Below are positions 34,925 to 44,560 of a stretch of 64,000 nt of DNA, in pieces. Position 1 is the first letter of the stretch. Every line of letters starts with the position of its first letter. The position numbers and the translations under genes are program-made. The notes below the pieces were generated by a model. The model did not search any database. It had not been told where the DNA came from and saw nothing but the letters and a program-made list of their open reading frames with translations. The stretch comes from Maritalea porphyrae (lineage in GTDB: Bacteria; Pseudomonadota; Alphaproteobacteria; Rhizobiales; Devosiaceae): NCBI RefSeq assembly GCF_030159895.1, contig NZ_BSNI01000002.1, forward strand, positions 1,700,306 to 1,764,305. The letters are read 5' to 3'.

Positions 34925-35869
34925 ATGACAAAAAGAGCACTCACTTTTCCAGGACAAGGCAGCCAAGCTGTTGGTATGGGCCAAGATTTGGCGATCGAAT
35001 TTGCCGAGGCACGTGCCGTTTTTGAAGAAGTTGATGCAGCGCTTGAGACAAAACTCTCGGCCATCATGTTTGAGGGCCCAGAAGAAACATTACGCCTAAC
35101 CGAAAACGCGCAGCCTGCTTTGATGGCCGTTTCGATGGCTGTTGTCCGCGTTCTTGAGGCCAAGGGCGTAAAAATTGCCGATATTGCGGACTATGTTGCT
35201 GGCCATTCATTGGGCGAATACTCGGCGCTATGCGCGGCAGGTTCTTTGTCCATTTCGGATACTGCGCGCCTGTTGCAAACGCGCGGTCGCGCAATGCAGC
35301 AAGCAGTACCAGTGGGCGAGGGCGCAATGGCTGCGATACTTGGACTTGAGCTTTCTGATGTTGAAGAAGTCGCTGCAGCTGCTGGTCAGGGCGGCGTTTG
35401 CGACGTGGCAAACGACAATGCGCCAGGCCAAGTTGTGGTTTCTGGTGCAGCTTCAGCGGTTGAGCGCGCGATTGAGTTGGCAAAAGCAAAAGGCGCAAAG
35501 CGCGCCATGTTGTTGCCAGTTAGCGCGCCATTCCACTGTTCGATGATGGGCCCTGCGGCCGAAGCCATGGAGGGTGCGTTGGCGAATGCAGACCTTCAGG
35601 CGCCGGTTGTGCCTCTTGTCTCAAATGTGTTGGCATCACCAATAACCGACCCTCAAGAGATTAAACGTCGCTTGGTCGAGCAGGTTTGTGGCAAAGTGCG
35701 CTGGACCGAATCTGTTGCTTGGCTCAGCGGTGAAGGTGGTGTTGAAGAACTGGCCGAGTTGGGCACAGGTAAAGTGCTTTCAGGACTTGCACGCCGCATC
35801 AATCGTGATGTAAAGGCAGTGCCTTTGAACACGGCAGCAGACATTGAAGCCTTTGTTGCTTCTTTGTAG
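34925..35869 (+). CDS. fabD: Malonyl-CoA-ACP transacylase
   Basis: FabD moves malonyl groups from CoA to ACP to charge fatty-acid elongation. The 314-residue protein has the FPGQGSQ start motif and the nucleophile Ser95 in GHSLGEYS, with the His in PFHCSMM near residue 200. AAGG precedes the ATG. It leads the fabD-fabG-acpP-fabF run. Confidence 0.96.
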   Translation: MTKRALTFPGQGSQAVGMGQDLAIEFAEARAVFEEVDAALETKLSAIMFEGPEETLRLTENAQPALMAVSMAVVRVLEAKGVKIADIADYVAGHSLGEYSALCAAGSLSISDTARLLQTRGRAMQQAVPVGEGAMAAILGLELSDVEEVAAAAGQGGVCDVANDNAPGQVVVSGAASAVERAIELAKAKGAKRAMLLPVSAPFHCSMMGPAAEAMEGALANADLQAPVVPLVSNVLASPITDPQEIKRRLVEQVCGKVRWTESVAWLSGEGGVEELAELGTGKVLSGLARRINRDVKAVPLNTAADIEAFVASL

Positions 35870-35907
35870 AACATAATAAATAGCCAAATTGGGGAAGTGC
35901 GACAGAT

Positions 35908-36645
35908 ATGTTTGATCTTACCGGAAAACGTGCATTGGTAACAGGCGCAAGCGGCGGCATTGGTCGCGCTATTGCGCAAAAACTTGCCGATTGCGGCGCA
36001 GAAGTTGCGCTTTCTGGCACGCGCGTTGAAAAGCTTGAAGAAGTTGCGAGTGCCATTTCAGGCAAAACGCACATCGTGCCGTGCAACCTTTCAGACCTTG
36101 AAGCCGTGGATAAGCTTATTCCATCCGCTATCGAGGCAATGGGTGGCTTGGATATTTTGGTCAACAACGCCGGCATCACGCGCGACAACATCTTCATGCG
36201 CATGAAAGACAGCGAATGGGACGACGTTATTGCGGTGAACCTTACTGCAGCTTTCCGTTTGTCACGCGCAGCGGTTAAAACCATGATGAAACAACGTGCT
36301 GGCCGCATTATTGGCATCACGTCTGTTGTGGGTGTAACTGGCAACCCTGGACAGGGCAACTACGCTGCGTCTAAGGCAGGTTTGATCGGTATGTCGAAAG
36401 CGATCGCGCAAGAAGTTGCTAGTCGCGGCATTACTGTGAACACCATCGCGCCTGGCTTTATCGCCTCTGCAATGACTGATGAGTTGAATGACAAGCAGCG
36501 CGACACCATATTGTCGACAATTCCAACGGGCCGTTTGGGTTCTGCGGACGAAGTTGCCGCAAGCGCAGTATTTTTGGCAAGCGATGAAGCAGCATACGTG
36601 ACTGGCCAAACCATCCATGTGAATGGTGGTATGGCAATGATATAG
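35908..36645 (+). CDS. fabG: 3-oxoacyl-ACP reductase
   Basis: FabG reduces beta-ketoacyl-ACP with NADPH. The 245-residue SDR has TGASGGIGRAIA near residue 12, NNAG near 87, the Ser in GITSVVG, and the Tyr-Lys pair in GQGNYAASKAG near residue 150. The C-terminal end (VTGQTIHVNGGMAMI) is the family ending. It lies 38 bp after fabD. Confidence 0.96.
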   Translation: MFDLTGKRALVTGASGGIGRAIAQKLADCGAEVALSGTRVEKLEEVASAISGKTHIVPCNLSDLEAVDKLIPSAIEAMGGLDILVNNAGITRDNIFMRMKDSEWDDVIAVNLTAAFRLSRAAVKTMMKQRAGRIIGITSVVGVTGNPGQGNYAASKAGLIGMSKAIAQEVASRGITVNTIAPGFIASAMTDELNDKQRDTILSTIPTGRLGSADEVAASAVFLASDEAAYVTGQTIHVNGGMAMI

Positions 36646-36859
36646 TTTGACGCGTTTTGGCCACAATTTGCGGGTTTGTGCACAACATACCTAACGAATG
36701 TGGTCAAACGCATCAAAGTATGATAATGCCCCCAACCAACACGGGCCCAAGGCGCCAAAGTTGGCTAAAATGTGGTAGGTCCACATTGGGGAACTTGTAA
36801 ACATGACGGTGTGAGAGTAAGCCGTTAGGTAAAATTAAATTGGCGAAGAGGAATAAAAT
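36646..36859. other. Intergenic leader of acpP
   Basis: These 214 bp hold the acpP leader with AGAGGA before the start. I see no terminator or conserved element that I can name. Confidence 0.3.
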
Positions 36860-37096
36860 ATGAGCGATGTATCAGATCGCGTTCGCAAGATCGTTGTTGA
36901 GCACCTAAATGTTGAAGCCGACAAAGTGACAGAAAAAGCCAGCTTTATTGATGATCTTGGCGCGGACTCGCTCGATCAGGTTGAGCTGGTTATGGCGTTT
37001 GAAGAAGAATTCAGCGTTGAGATCCCTGATGATGCTGCCGAAAACATTCAAACATTCGGCGATGCTGTTTCTTTCCTTGAGAAAGCTGTAAACTAA
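36860..37096 (+). CDS. acpP: Acyl carrier protein
   Basis: This 78-residue acidic four-helix protein carries the phosphopantetheine attachment serine Ser37 in [15 protein letters not shown]. It shuttles growing acyl chains among FabD, FabG, FabF and partner enzymes, including lipid A synthesis. It has its own 214-bp upstream gap, fitting the very high expression expected for ACP. Confidence 0.98.
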   Translation: MSDVSDRVRKIVVEHLNVEADKVTEKASFIDDLGADSLDQVELVMAFEEEFSVEIPDDAAENIQTFGDAVSFLEKAVN

Positions 37097-37119
37097 GATA
37101 ACGAACTGCGAGTGCCTAT

Positions 37120-38388
37120 ATGACTTTACGTAGGGTCGTCGTAACCGGCCTGGGAATTGTAAGCCCACTCGGTTTTGGTGTTGATGCTACATGGGGCAAC
37201 ATTCTTGCCTCAAAAAGTGGCGCAGCCCGCGTAACGGATTTTGAAGTAGATGATTTGGCTTGCCAGATCGCCTGTCAAATACCGTACGGGGACACTTCTG
37301 AGGGTAAATACAATCCAGACGATTGGATGGAGCCCAAAGAACAGCGTAAAGTTGATCCGTTTATTGTTTACGGAATGGCAGCAGCCGGTCAGGCAATTCA
37401 AGACAGTGGTCTTGAATTAAAGACCGAAGAGCAAAAAGAACGAGCCGGTGTTCTCATCGGCTCGGGCATTGGCGGTATTGGCGGCATCTATGATGCCTCA
37501 ATTACCCTGAAAGAACGTGGCCCACGTCGGGTCAGCCCGTTCTTTATCCCAGGTCGCTTGATCAATCTCGCGTCTGGTTATGTTTCCATCAAGCACGGCC
37601 TTAAAGGCCCAAACCACTCTGTGGTCACCGCTTGTTCAACGGGCGCACACGCTATTGGCGATGCGGCACGTTTGATTGCGCTGGATGATGCGGACGTGAT
37701 GGTTGCTGGCGGCACAGAATCGCCGGTGAACCGTTTGTCGCTGGCTGGGTTTGCAGCTTGTCGTGCGCTATCCACTGGGTTCAACGATCAGCCGGAAAAA
37801 GCATCTCGCCCATATGACAAAGACCGCGATGGCTTTGTTATGGGAGAGGGCGCTGGTATTGTTGTTCTGGAAGAATATGAACATGCCAAAGCACGTGGTG
37901 CCACCATTTATGGCGAAGTAATCGGCTATGGTTTGTCAGGTGATGCACATCACATCACAGCACCTGCAGATGATGGCAATGGTGGTTTCCGCTCAATGTC
38001 TGCAGCACTGAAGCGGGCCGGCATTGCAGCTTCTGATATTGACTATATCAATGCGCACGGCACTTCGACCCCATTGGGCGACGAGATTGAACTTGGTGCT
38101 GTAACTCGACTGTTGGGCGATGCCGCCTCGAACGCAGTTATGTCATCAACGAAATCGGCTGTTGGTCACCTCTTGGGTGCAGCAGGTGCTGTTGAGGCAA
38201 TTTTCTCCTTGTTGGCCATGCGCGACAATATTGCGCCACCAACAATCAACTTGGAAAATCCATCAGTTGAGACGGAGATTAACTTGGCCGCAAATGCGCC
38301 GGTAAAGAAGGAAATCAACGTTGCATTGTCAAACTCATTTGGGTTTGGCGGCACAAATGCTTCGCTAATTTTCCGTACAGCTGAATAA
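37120..38388 (+). CDS. fabF: 3-oxoacyl-ACP synthase II
   Basis: FabF condenses malonyl-ACP with acyl-ACP and controls unsaturated chain elongation. The 422-residue protein has the Cys-His-His triad: Cys in VTACSTGAH near residue 170, His in NAHGTSTPLGD near 310, and His in SAVGHLLGAAGAVE near 346. It follows acpP by 23 nt. Confidence 0.97.
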   Translation: MTLRRVVVTGLGIVSPLGFGVDATWGNILASKSGAARVTDFEVDDLACQIACQIPYGDTSEGKYNPDDWMEPKEQRKVDPFIVYGMAAAGQAIQDSGLELKTEEQKERAGVLIGSGIGGIGGIYDASITLKERGPRRVSPFFIPGRLINLASGYVSIKHGLKGPNHSVVTACSTGAHAIGDAARLIALDDADVMVAGGTESPVNRLSLAGFAACRALSTGFNDQPEKASRPYDKDRDGFVMGEGAGIVVLEEYEHAKARGATIYGEVIGYGLSGDAHHITAPADDGNGGFRSMSAALKRAGIAASDIDYINAHGTSTPLGDEIELGAVTRLLGDAASNAVMSSTKSAVGHLLGAAGAVEAIFSLLAMRDNIAPPTINLENPSVETEINLAANAPVKKEINVALSNSFGFGGTNASLIFRTAE

Positions 38389-38430
38389 AGCGCTGAATAG
38401 TCCGTAAAAATCACTAGTTTCCCCTTGTTT

Positions 38431-38446
38431 TGCCGCAATTGCGGCA
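38431..38446. promoter_or_regulatory. 16-bp perfect palindrome between fabF and mltG
   Basis: TGCCGCAATTGCGGCA is fully symmetric, 28 bp before the mltG start. It may be an operator or a small RNA hairpin. It has TTTT on one side and an imperfect AAAA on the other. Confidence 0.4.
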
Positions 38447-38473
38447 CCAAAATGCGCGCAACATTTTCACCGA

Positions 38474-39595
38474 ATGCGAGTAAAAGAAGCAGTGGCTAAG
38501 CGGGTTAAGAAGAGAAAACAACAAAACGGTTTCATCCAAACGCTCAATGCTTTTTTGACATTGATCGTCATTGGCTTGGTGGCCGCTATTGGGCTTGTGT
38601 ATTTTGGCCTGACCAAATTCCATGAACCTGGCCAAATTCAAGCCGATACCGTGTTTGTCGTTCCCGAGGGCGCGGGGTTGAATGCCATTGCTGGCAAGCT
38701 TGAAGACGAAAAAGTCATCGATAACCGCTATGTTTTCCGGTTCGGAGCCTATGCGACCGACCTAAATGGCGGCCTAAAACGTGGCGAGTATTTGCTGCCT
38801 GCCGATGCAAGTATGCGCAAAATCCTGGACACGCTCATTGAGGGCCGTCCAATTCAATATAGCGTTACCATTCCCGAAGGGTTTACCTCTTGGCAGGTGG
38901 TCGAGCGTTTGAATTCAAGCAAAGATCTAACTGGCGAAATCACCGAATTGCCGGCTGAGGGCACGTTGCTGCCTGACACATATTCATTTGAACGCGGCAG
39001 TTCACGCGCGAAAATCATCGAAGAGATGACCAAAGCGCACGATGAAACTGTGGCGCAGATTTGGGAAACCCGCCAGGCAGATTTGCCGATCGAGACAATT
39101 GAAGAATTTGTCATTTTGGCATCGATTGTTGAAAAAGAAACCGGCCTTGCCGACGAGCGCCCACAGGTTGCGGCTGTTTTCATCAACCGTTTGAATAAGG
39201 GTATGCGCTTGCAGTCTGATCCGACAATTATCTACGGAATCAATCAGGGGCAGGGACCACTTGGGCGCGGCCTAAAGCGTTCTGAAATCGACAAAAAGAC
39301 CGATTACAACACCTATCAGATTGATGGATTGCCAATTGGACCAATCTCAAATCCCGGTGTGGATTCCTTGAAGGCTGTTGCCAATCCTGCTGAAACTGAT
39401 GCGCTCTATTTCGTGGCGGACGGTACGGGCGGTCACGCTTTTGCCGCAACTTACAAGCAACATCAGCAAAATGTAGCAGCTTGGCGCAAGATCGAAAAAG
39501 AACGTCAGCAAGCAGCGGAAGAGGCAGCAAAGAAAGCAGCCGAAGAAGCGGCTGAAAGCCAAGAGGGCGAGGCCGCTCAAACTGAAAACCAATAG
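38474..39595 (+). CDS. mltG: Endolytic murein transglycosylase MltG
   Basis: MltG is an inner-membrane lytic transglycosylase that terminates nascent glycan strands. The 373-residue protein has a basic N terminus, one transmembrane helix at about 22-48 (LNAFLTLIVIGLVAAIGLVYFG), a LysM-like region and the YceG domain with catalytic Glu in LASIVEKETG near residue 217. The tail (about 335-373) is a Lys/Glu/Ala coiled coil. Fab-mltG adjacency is common in bacteria. Confidence 0.93.
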   Translation: MRVKEAVAKRVKKRKQQNGFIQTLNAFLTLIVIGLVAAIGLVYFGLTKFHEPGQIQADTVFVVPEGAGLNAIAGKLEDEKVIDNRYVFRFGAYATDLNGGLKRGEYLLPADASMRKILDTLIEGRPIQYSVTIPEGFTSWQVVERLNSSKDLTGEITELPAEGTLLPDTYSFERGSSRAKIIEEMTKAHDETVAQIWETRQADLPIETIEEFVILASIVEKETGLADERPQVAAVFINRLNKGMRLQSDPTIIYGINQGQGPLGRGLKRSEIDKKTDYNTYQIDGLPIGPISNPGVDSLKAVANPAETDALYFVADGTGGHAFAATYKQHQQNVAAWRKIEKERQQAAEEAAKKAAEEAAESQEGEAAQTENQ

Positions 39596-39609
39596 CCACT
39601 GCTCGAAAA

Positions 39610-39626
39610 GGGGCAATGGTTGCCCC
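39610..39626 (+). promoter_or_regulatory. Hairpin between mltG and yicC
   Basis: GGGGCAA pairs with TTGCCCC around a 3-nt loop. There is no T-run, so this is more likely an RNA-stability or processing element than a terminator. Confidence 0.35.
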
Positions 39627-39652
39627 AGCAGTGAGGCGAAGGAATGCGACAA

Positions 39653-40546
39653 ATGACCAAACCACTCGCTAGTATGACTGCTTTTGCCCGCGGGTCCGGC
39701 GTTGCACAAGGCTGTCGCTTTGCAATTGAGGTCAAAACCGTCAACGCCCGCGGCCTTGATATCCGCTTGCGCGTCGCCCAAGGCTTGGATGATTTGGAGC
39801 ATTTGATCCGCAAGAAAATATCGGATCGGCTAAATCGGGGAGCAGTCAATTTTTCGCTCAACATCACCAATGAAAATGCGCAGACCGAGGTCACTGTTAA
39901 TGAGCAAGCGTTAGGCACAGCGCTTGATGCCATTGATACCCTTGCAGGGCGCATAGAAGCGGATCGCCCGCGACTTGATGGCATTCTGGCGCTTAAGGGC
40001 GTGTTGGAAGTCAAAGAAGCGGAGCTGACTGAAGCGGCGAAGCAGGAGCTCAAACAAGTAATCCTGCAAGAGGTCGATATAGCACTCGATGATTTGGAAG
40101 AGGGGCGTCGCCTAGAGGGCGCGCAATTGCTTGAGGTGATTGTTGATCGGTTGCAAAAAATCGAAAAGCTCACTGAAATGGCTGAACAAAACCCTTCTCG
40201 CAGCCGAGAGGCGATTCTTGAGCGTTTAAAGGAACAAGTTTCAACGCTGGCTGAATCAGAAACAGGTCTTTCCGAAGAACGCCTTCATCAAGAGGCTCTT
40301 GTTTTGGCAACTAAAGCCGACATACGCGAAGAGTTAGATCGGTTAAACGCCCATGTGAAAGCTGCTCGCAAGCTCATCAAACAAGGCGGCCCTGTAGGGC
40401 GCAAGTTTGATTTTCTTGCCCAAGAATTCAACAGAGAAGCAAACACGCTTTGTTCAAAAAGCAACAATGTGGAACTCACCGCAATCGGATTGGATCTAAA
40501 AGCGGCGATCGACCAACTGCGCGAGCAAATCCAAAACATCGAATAG
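39653..40546 (+). CDS. YicC family endoribonuclease
   Basis: This 297-residue protein has the YicC start (LASMTAFARGSG... EVKTVNARGLDIRLR) and the conserved C-terminal segment FDFLAQEFNREANTLCSKSNNVELT with catalytic acidic and histidine-free features of the family. YicC-type enzymes cleave RNA and in E. coli act on the sRNA RyhB. I chose ATG 39653 because GAAGGA lies 9 nt before it and touches the earlier ATG at 39644. It sits between mltG and gmk as in related genomes. Confidence 0.9.
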   Translation: MTKPLASMTAFARGSGVAQGCRFAIEVKTVNARGLDIRLRVAQGLDDLEHLIRKKISDRLNRGAVNFSLNITNENAQTEVTVNEQALGTALDAIDTLAGRIEADRPRLDGILALKGVLEVKEAELTEAAKQELKQVILQEVDIALDDLEEGRRLEGAQLLEVIVDRLQKIEKLTEMAEQNPSRSREAILERLKEQVSTLAESETGLSEERLHQEALVLATKADIREELDRLNAHVKAARKLIKQGGPVGRKFDFLAQEFNREANTLCSKSNNVELTAIGLDLKAAIDQLREQIQNIE

Positions 40547-40689
40547 CGGCTAAGTTAAAACCCACAAGAAGTTTGCGTCGAATCTGCCGTTTGGGGTTGA
40601 ATTATCCGTGGCATTCGGCATGTTCTCAATCCAGTTGCACTGCTATGTTGTGCACCACCTGAATCACTTTGACTGGTTGGATTGGATCT

Positions 40690-41331
40690 ATGTTTCAACG
40701 TCGTGGCATCATGCTCATTCTTTCTTCGCCATCAGGCGCTGGGAAAACTTCCATATCTCGTGCGATTCTACGCCAAGATGACAATATCCAACTCTCCGTT
40801 TCTGTGACCACGCGCCCTAAACGCGCAAACGAAGTCGATGGGGTAGACTACCACTTCAAGACTGTTGACGAATTTAAGCAAATGCGCGAGGCGGGGTTGC
40901 TGCTCGAATGGGCAGAAGTGCATGGGAATTTCTACGCCACGCCTAAGGCTCAAATCGACGAGCTTTTGGACGCTGGCAAGGATGTTTTGTTCGATATCGA
41001 CTATCAAGGTGCGCTGCAATTATACGAGAAATGCGCGGATGATATTATCGGAATATTCGTGCTGCCGCCCTCAATTGCAGAGCTGAAACACCGCCTCGAA
41101 CGGCGTGCGGACGACAACGAAGAAGTGATTAAGCGACGGTTAAAGACAGCACGTCAAGAATTGAGAGAATGGAACAAATATGACTATGTCATTGTTAACA
41201 ATGATCTCGATAAATCTTGCACATTGGTAACAGAAATCATCAATGCAGCCCGCATACAGCGTAGCCGCCAATCCAATTTGTCTAGCTTTGTCAAAGGTTT
41301 GCAGGACGAATTGGAATCAATACTGAAATGA
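40690..41331 (+). CDS. gmk: Guanylate kinase
   Basis: Gmk phosphorylates GMP to GDP. The 213-residue protein has the P-loop SSPSGAGKTS near residue 12, the GMP-binding SVSVTTRPKR and GVDYHF motifs, and the DIDYQGALQLYE segment. The ATG at 40690 is preferred over a TTG at 40669 because it gives the usual N terminus and has GGAT just upstream. It links the guaB/guaA pathway to GTP. Confidence 0.96.
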   Translation: MFQRRGIMLILSSPSGAGKTSISRAILRQDDNIQLSVSVTTRPKRANEVDGVDYHFKTVDEFKQMREAGLLLEWAEVHGNFYATPKAQIDELLDAGKDVLFDIDYQGALQLYEKCADDIIGIFVLPPSIAELKHRLERRADDNEEVIKRRLKTARQELREWNKYDYVIVNNDLDKSCTLVTEIINAARIQRSRQSNLSSFVKGLQDELESILK

Positions 41332-41693
41332 GTTGCATTCGTCTACTAAGATTTGAATAGGTTCGCAAAATCAGGTTTTTGAGTGTGTACAAATTGGTAT
41401 CGCTCTGCTACAGTGAAGTCGCTACACGTTAGGCGGGTAGTGATGGGAGGAGACAATTTTCTGCTTCACCCTGATCTGTCCATAAGGGGCTTAATGTAAG
41501 CGCTCACAATACTTGGTTCAGGCATAAATTTTGCTATGCCCACCCGCTCGTGGTTCGAGCGGGTGTTTTGCGTTTTAGGGGTAAGTTTTTTGAACCTCTA
41601 GTCCAAATCGGACGGCTTGTCCGGCAACCAAATCCTCAGATTCTCGTTCAACAAATGCGAACAATGAATGCGACAGGACAACCGTAGGTTTCG
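41332..41693. other. Unassigned intergenic region between gmk and ksgA
   Basis: These 362 bp separate two convergent genes and contain no gene that I can support. A strong plus-strand terminator lies at 41541-41569, 210 bp after gmk. The length before it would allow a small RNA or a long 3' UTR. Confidence 0.4.
41541..41569 (+). terminator. Rho-independent terminator after gmk
   Basis: CACCCGCTCG (41541-41550) pairs perfectly with CGAGCGGGTG (41556-41565) around TGGTT and is followed by TTTT. Confidence 0.8.
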
Positions 41694-42545
41694 TTATGCA
41701 GCCTTTGTGTGCTGTTCAAATGCAATCGCGAGTTGCACAAATTGTTCAACGCTCAGCTCTTCAGCGCGTTCAGTGCCCTTAATTGAAGCGGCTTCATAAA
41801 GCGGCTCAAGCTCAATGCTGAGCGCTTTTAAGCTCTGGCGTAACATTTTCCGTCGCTGGCCAAATGCGGCGCGGGTTATCGCTTCAATACTTTTGATATT
41901 TGGCGTCCCGGTCATCTCTTTCGGGATCAAATGTGCAATTGCGGAGCTGACCTTTGGCGGCGGTGTGAAGGCTGCAGGTCCCACATTGAGTGCGATGTGT
42001 GCATCTGTCATCCAGCCGCAAAGAATGGCCAGACGCCCATAAGCTTTGGATTTTGGTTCTGCACAAATCCGATCAGCAACCTCTTTTTGAAACATCAAAG
42101 TGAGGCTTTCGAAAAGCGGTTTCTCAAATTGGAGGTGAAGCCAGCCTGTCAGAAGCGGCGTTGCGATGTTGTAAGGAAGGTTTGCCACCAATTTGGTTGG
42201 GCCATCCGCAAGTTGGCGATAGTCAATCTCCATCGCGTCTGCGCTGATGACCTCCAATCGGCCGGGATAAGCATCTGCGATCTCTTGTAAGGCGGGGAGG
42301 GCGCGCCCATCGCGTTCAATAGCAATGACTTTCTTTGCTCCCTCGGCCAGCAGGCCGCGTGTAAGTCCGCCTGGCCCCGGTCCCACTTCAATGATGGTGG
42401 ACTGGTCCAGAGGTGACGCAATTCTCGCGATCCGCGCGGTAAGATTGAGGTCGAGTAAAAAGTTTTGCCCAAGTTCTTTCTTGGCGCGCAGGCCGTGGCG
42501 ATTAATTACATCGCGCAACGGCGGTAGATCATCAATTTGGCTCAT
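41694..42545 (-). CDS. rsmA: 16S rRNA dimethyladenosine transferase RsmA
   Basis: RsmA (KsgA) dimethylates A1518 and A1519 of 16S rRNA near the end of 30S assembly. The 283-residue protein has the start motif [11 protein letters not shown], the SAM motif [13 protein letters not shown] near residue 55, and the catalytic NLPYN motif near residue 120. It abuts pdxA with no gap, part of the lptD-surA-pdxA-ksgA block that also occurs in E. coli. Confidence 0.96.
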   Translation of the reverse strand: MSQIDDLPPLRDVINRHGLRAKKELGQNFLLDLNLTARIARIASPLDQSTIIEVGPGPGGLTRGLLAEGAKKVIAIERDGRALPALQEIADAYPGRLEVISADAMEIDYRQLADGPTKLVANLPYNIATPLLTGWLHLQFEKPLFESLTLMFQKEVADRICAEPKSKAYGRLAILCGWMTDAHIALNVGPAAFTPPPKVSSAIAHLIPKEMTGTPNIKSIEAITRAAFGQRRKMLRQSLKALSIELEPLYEAASIKGTERAEELSVEQFVQLAIAFEQHTKAA

Positions 42546-43565
42546 TCAGGCAGCGCCCTTGTTGGTCATCTTGTCAGCAAGCATAATTGCTTCATACATG
42601 CTTGTCGGCGATGCGTCACCCGTGCCAGCAAGGCTTAACGCCGTGCCATGATCAGGTGATGTGCGTACGATTGGCAGACCTAGGGTGACATTAACCCCGG
42701 CATCAAAGCCAATCGCCTTCACCGGAATAAGGGCTTGGTCATGATACATGGCGACAATCACATCGTAACCTGACCAAATATGCGGCGCGAATGCCGTATC
42801 AGCGGGCAAAGGGCCATCCGTGCGAATGTCAAACCGCTCTTTGAGTTCTGCAAGCGCTGGTTTGATGATTGTCTCTTCTTCGTCACCCATGGCACCATCT
42901 TCGCCCGCATGCGGGTTAAGCCCAGTTACACCAATGCGTGGCGCTGCGATTCCGAATTTTTGCTGTAAATCGTGGTGCGCAACACGCACCGTCTCAACAA
43001 TTCTGCCGACGGTTAGTCGTGAAAAGACTTCTTTTAGCGATATGTGGATTGTAACAGGGATTGCGCGCTTTTCCTTGTGCGCAAGCATCATCACCGGGCG
43101 CGGCGACACACCATTCTCGCCACAAAGCGCTGCGAGAAACTCCGTGTGTCCCGGATATTTAAAGCCAGCCTCGTAGAGGTTGGATTTGTGAATTGGGGCG
43201 GTGACAATTGCGCGACATTCATCGCCCCGAACCGCCGCAACTGCAGCCTCAATTGAAGATGTCACAACACCAGCATTTTCTCGATCAAGGAAACCCGGCG
43301 CATCTGTGGCCGTCGCACCAACCTCAATTACGGGCAGGGTATCGCTTTCGAGATCGACAGCCTCAGAGATATTACTGATCTGGCAAATATCTAGGTCGAG
43401 TTGCAAACGTTCGGCGCGCGCACTTAAAAATGCCGCGTCGCCAAAAACCACCATGTGCGGCAATGGTTTCTTCTGCTTGTTTGCGAACAATTGCAGGGTA
43501 AGATCGGGCCCAATACCCGCTGGTTCACCCAATGTAATGGCAATTGGTTTCTTGATTTGCGCCAT
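42546..43565 (-). CDS. pdxA: 4-hydroxythreonine-4-phosphate dehydrogenase
   Basis: PdxA oxidises 4-phosphohydroxy-L-threonine in the vitamin B6 pathway. The 339-residue protein has LGEPAGIGPDL at the start and the metal-binding histidines in KYPGHTEFLA and VAMYHDQALIPVKA. The ATG at 43565 is chosen over a TTG two codons earlier. It lies between surA and rsmA on the same transcript. Confidence 0.95.
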   Translation of the reverse strand: MAQIKKPIAITLGEPAGIGPDLTLQLFANKQKKPLPHMVVFGDAAFLSARAERLQLDLDICQISNISEAVDLESDTLPVIEVGATATDAPGFLDRENAGVVTSSIEAAVAAVRGDECRAIVTAPIHKSNLYEAGFKYPGHTEFLAALCGENGVSPRPVMMLAHKEKRAIPVTIHISLKEVFSRLTVGRIVETVRVAHHDLQQKFGIAAPRIGVTGLNPHAGEDGAMGDEEETIIKPALAELKERFDIRTDGPLPADTAFAPHIWSGYDVIVAMYHDQALIPVKAIGFDAGVNVTLGLPIVRTSPDHGTALSLAGTGDASPTSMYEAIMLADKMTNKGAA

Positions 43566-43571
43566 CTGCAA

Positions 43572-44474
43572 CTAGCGTTTCTCGATGCTCGCTTCTTTGC
43601 GTAGCTTCTCTAAATAGGCATCTGCTTCGCCCTCAAGCTTTTCAGTGCCCACTTCGTTGCGCAACTTGTTTTTCACAAAAGTGAGGTCTTCCGCAGCACT
43701 TTTTTGGCAAATGGCCAACATTTGAACGCCGTTTGCAACAGTGCGCGGTTTGGATATCCCACCAACAGGGAGTTTCGCCAGTTCAGCTGCAACCGGATCT
43801 GGAAGTTGCGTTGAATGACGGCGGCCAAGTTTGCGCACCGCAGCATCGCGATAAGAAAGCGACAACTCAACGGCACTGTCACAGCCGTTGAAGTTTTTCC
43901 GATATTGGTTCGCTTGAGATGTCCTAGACTTTACAGAACCACCAGCCGAGTTCAAAAAGACAACTTCGGTCAGCATGTAGTCGTAAGATGTTGTGTCGCC
44001 GAGTTTTTCTTTGGCAGCCAAATCTAGGTCCAAATCAGAAATCTGAACCTTTTGGCGTAGCACTTGGGAAACAACGGCCTGCCATGCATATTGCGCGCGC
44101 AGTCGGTCTTTTAGGGTTTTGCTTTGCACACCTGCTGCATTCAAAATCTGGTTGAGCTTGCTCACGCTCAGCTTTGCGTTGATCGCAATGCGTGTATACG
44201 CCTTGTCGACCGCTTTTTCGTTGGCTTCAAAGCCCAAGCGACGCGCTTCAGCCAGCATCAGTGCTTCATTGATCAGCTCTTCTTCAGCAAGTCTGCGTCG
44301 ATCCGCATTGGATTTGCCCTTGCGCTCCAAGCGCATGAACAAGGCCCGCTGGTTGATGTCATGATCTGTAATGGTCTTGCCGTTTACAACAACTTTGACC
44401 TGTGCCGCATAGGCAGCGCCAGTAACAGATGTCAAACTCAAAAGAGCGATAAGGATCAGACCAACGATGCGCAT
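43572..44474 (-). CDS. SurA-like periplasmic chaperone/PPIase
   Basis: This 300-residue exported protein has a signal peptide (MRIVGLILIALLSLTSVTGAAYA) and a SurA-type N-terminal helical domain (VVVNGKTITDHDINQRALFMRLERKG). A degenerate parvulin-like domain follows at about 165-265. SurA carries unfolded porins toward the BAM complex. The ATG at 44474 has CAGGAA 7 nt upstream, while the longer frame to 44531 lacks one. It follows LptD in the conserved order lptD-surA-pdxA-rsmA. Confidence 0.85.
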   Translation of the reverse strand: MRIVGLILIALLSLTSVTGAAYAAQVKVVVNGKTITDHDINQRALFMRLERKGKSNADRRRLAEEELINEALMLAEARRLGFEANEKAVDKAYTRIAINAKLSVSKLNQILNAAGVQSKTLKDRLRAQYAWQAVVSQVLRQKVQISDLDLDLAAKEKLGDTTSYDYMLTEVVFLNSAGGSVKSRTSQANQYRKNFNGCDSAVELSLSYRDAAVRKLGRRHSTQLPDPVAAELAKLPVGGISKPRTVANGVQMLAICQKSAAEDLTFVKNKLRNEVGTEKLEGEADAYLEKLRKEASIEKR

Positions 44475-44560
44475 CAGATATTCCTGCAGTTTGAATTTTT
44501 GCTTGATTGCCGTGTTAGCATGAGTGCGCAAACAATGCGGCCTTTTTTTGAACAGGTGAC

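Noticed and set aside
41541-41569. tRNA-like GGTTCGAG stretch
   Set aside because: The bases form the loop and stem of a strong terminator, with no acceptor stem or anticodon arm.
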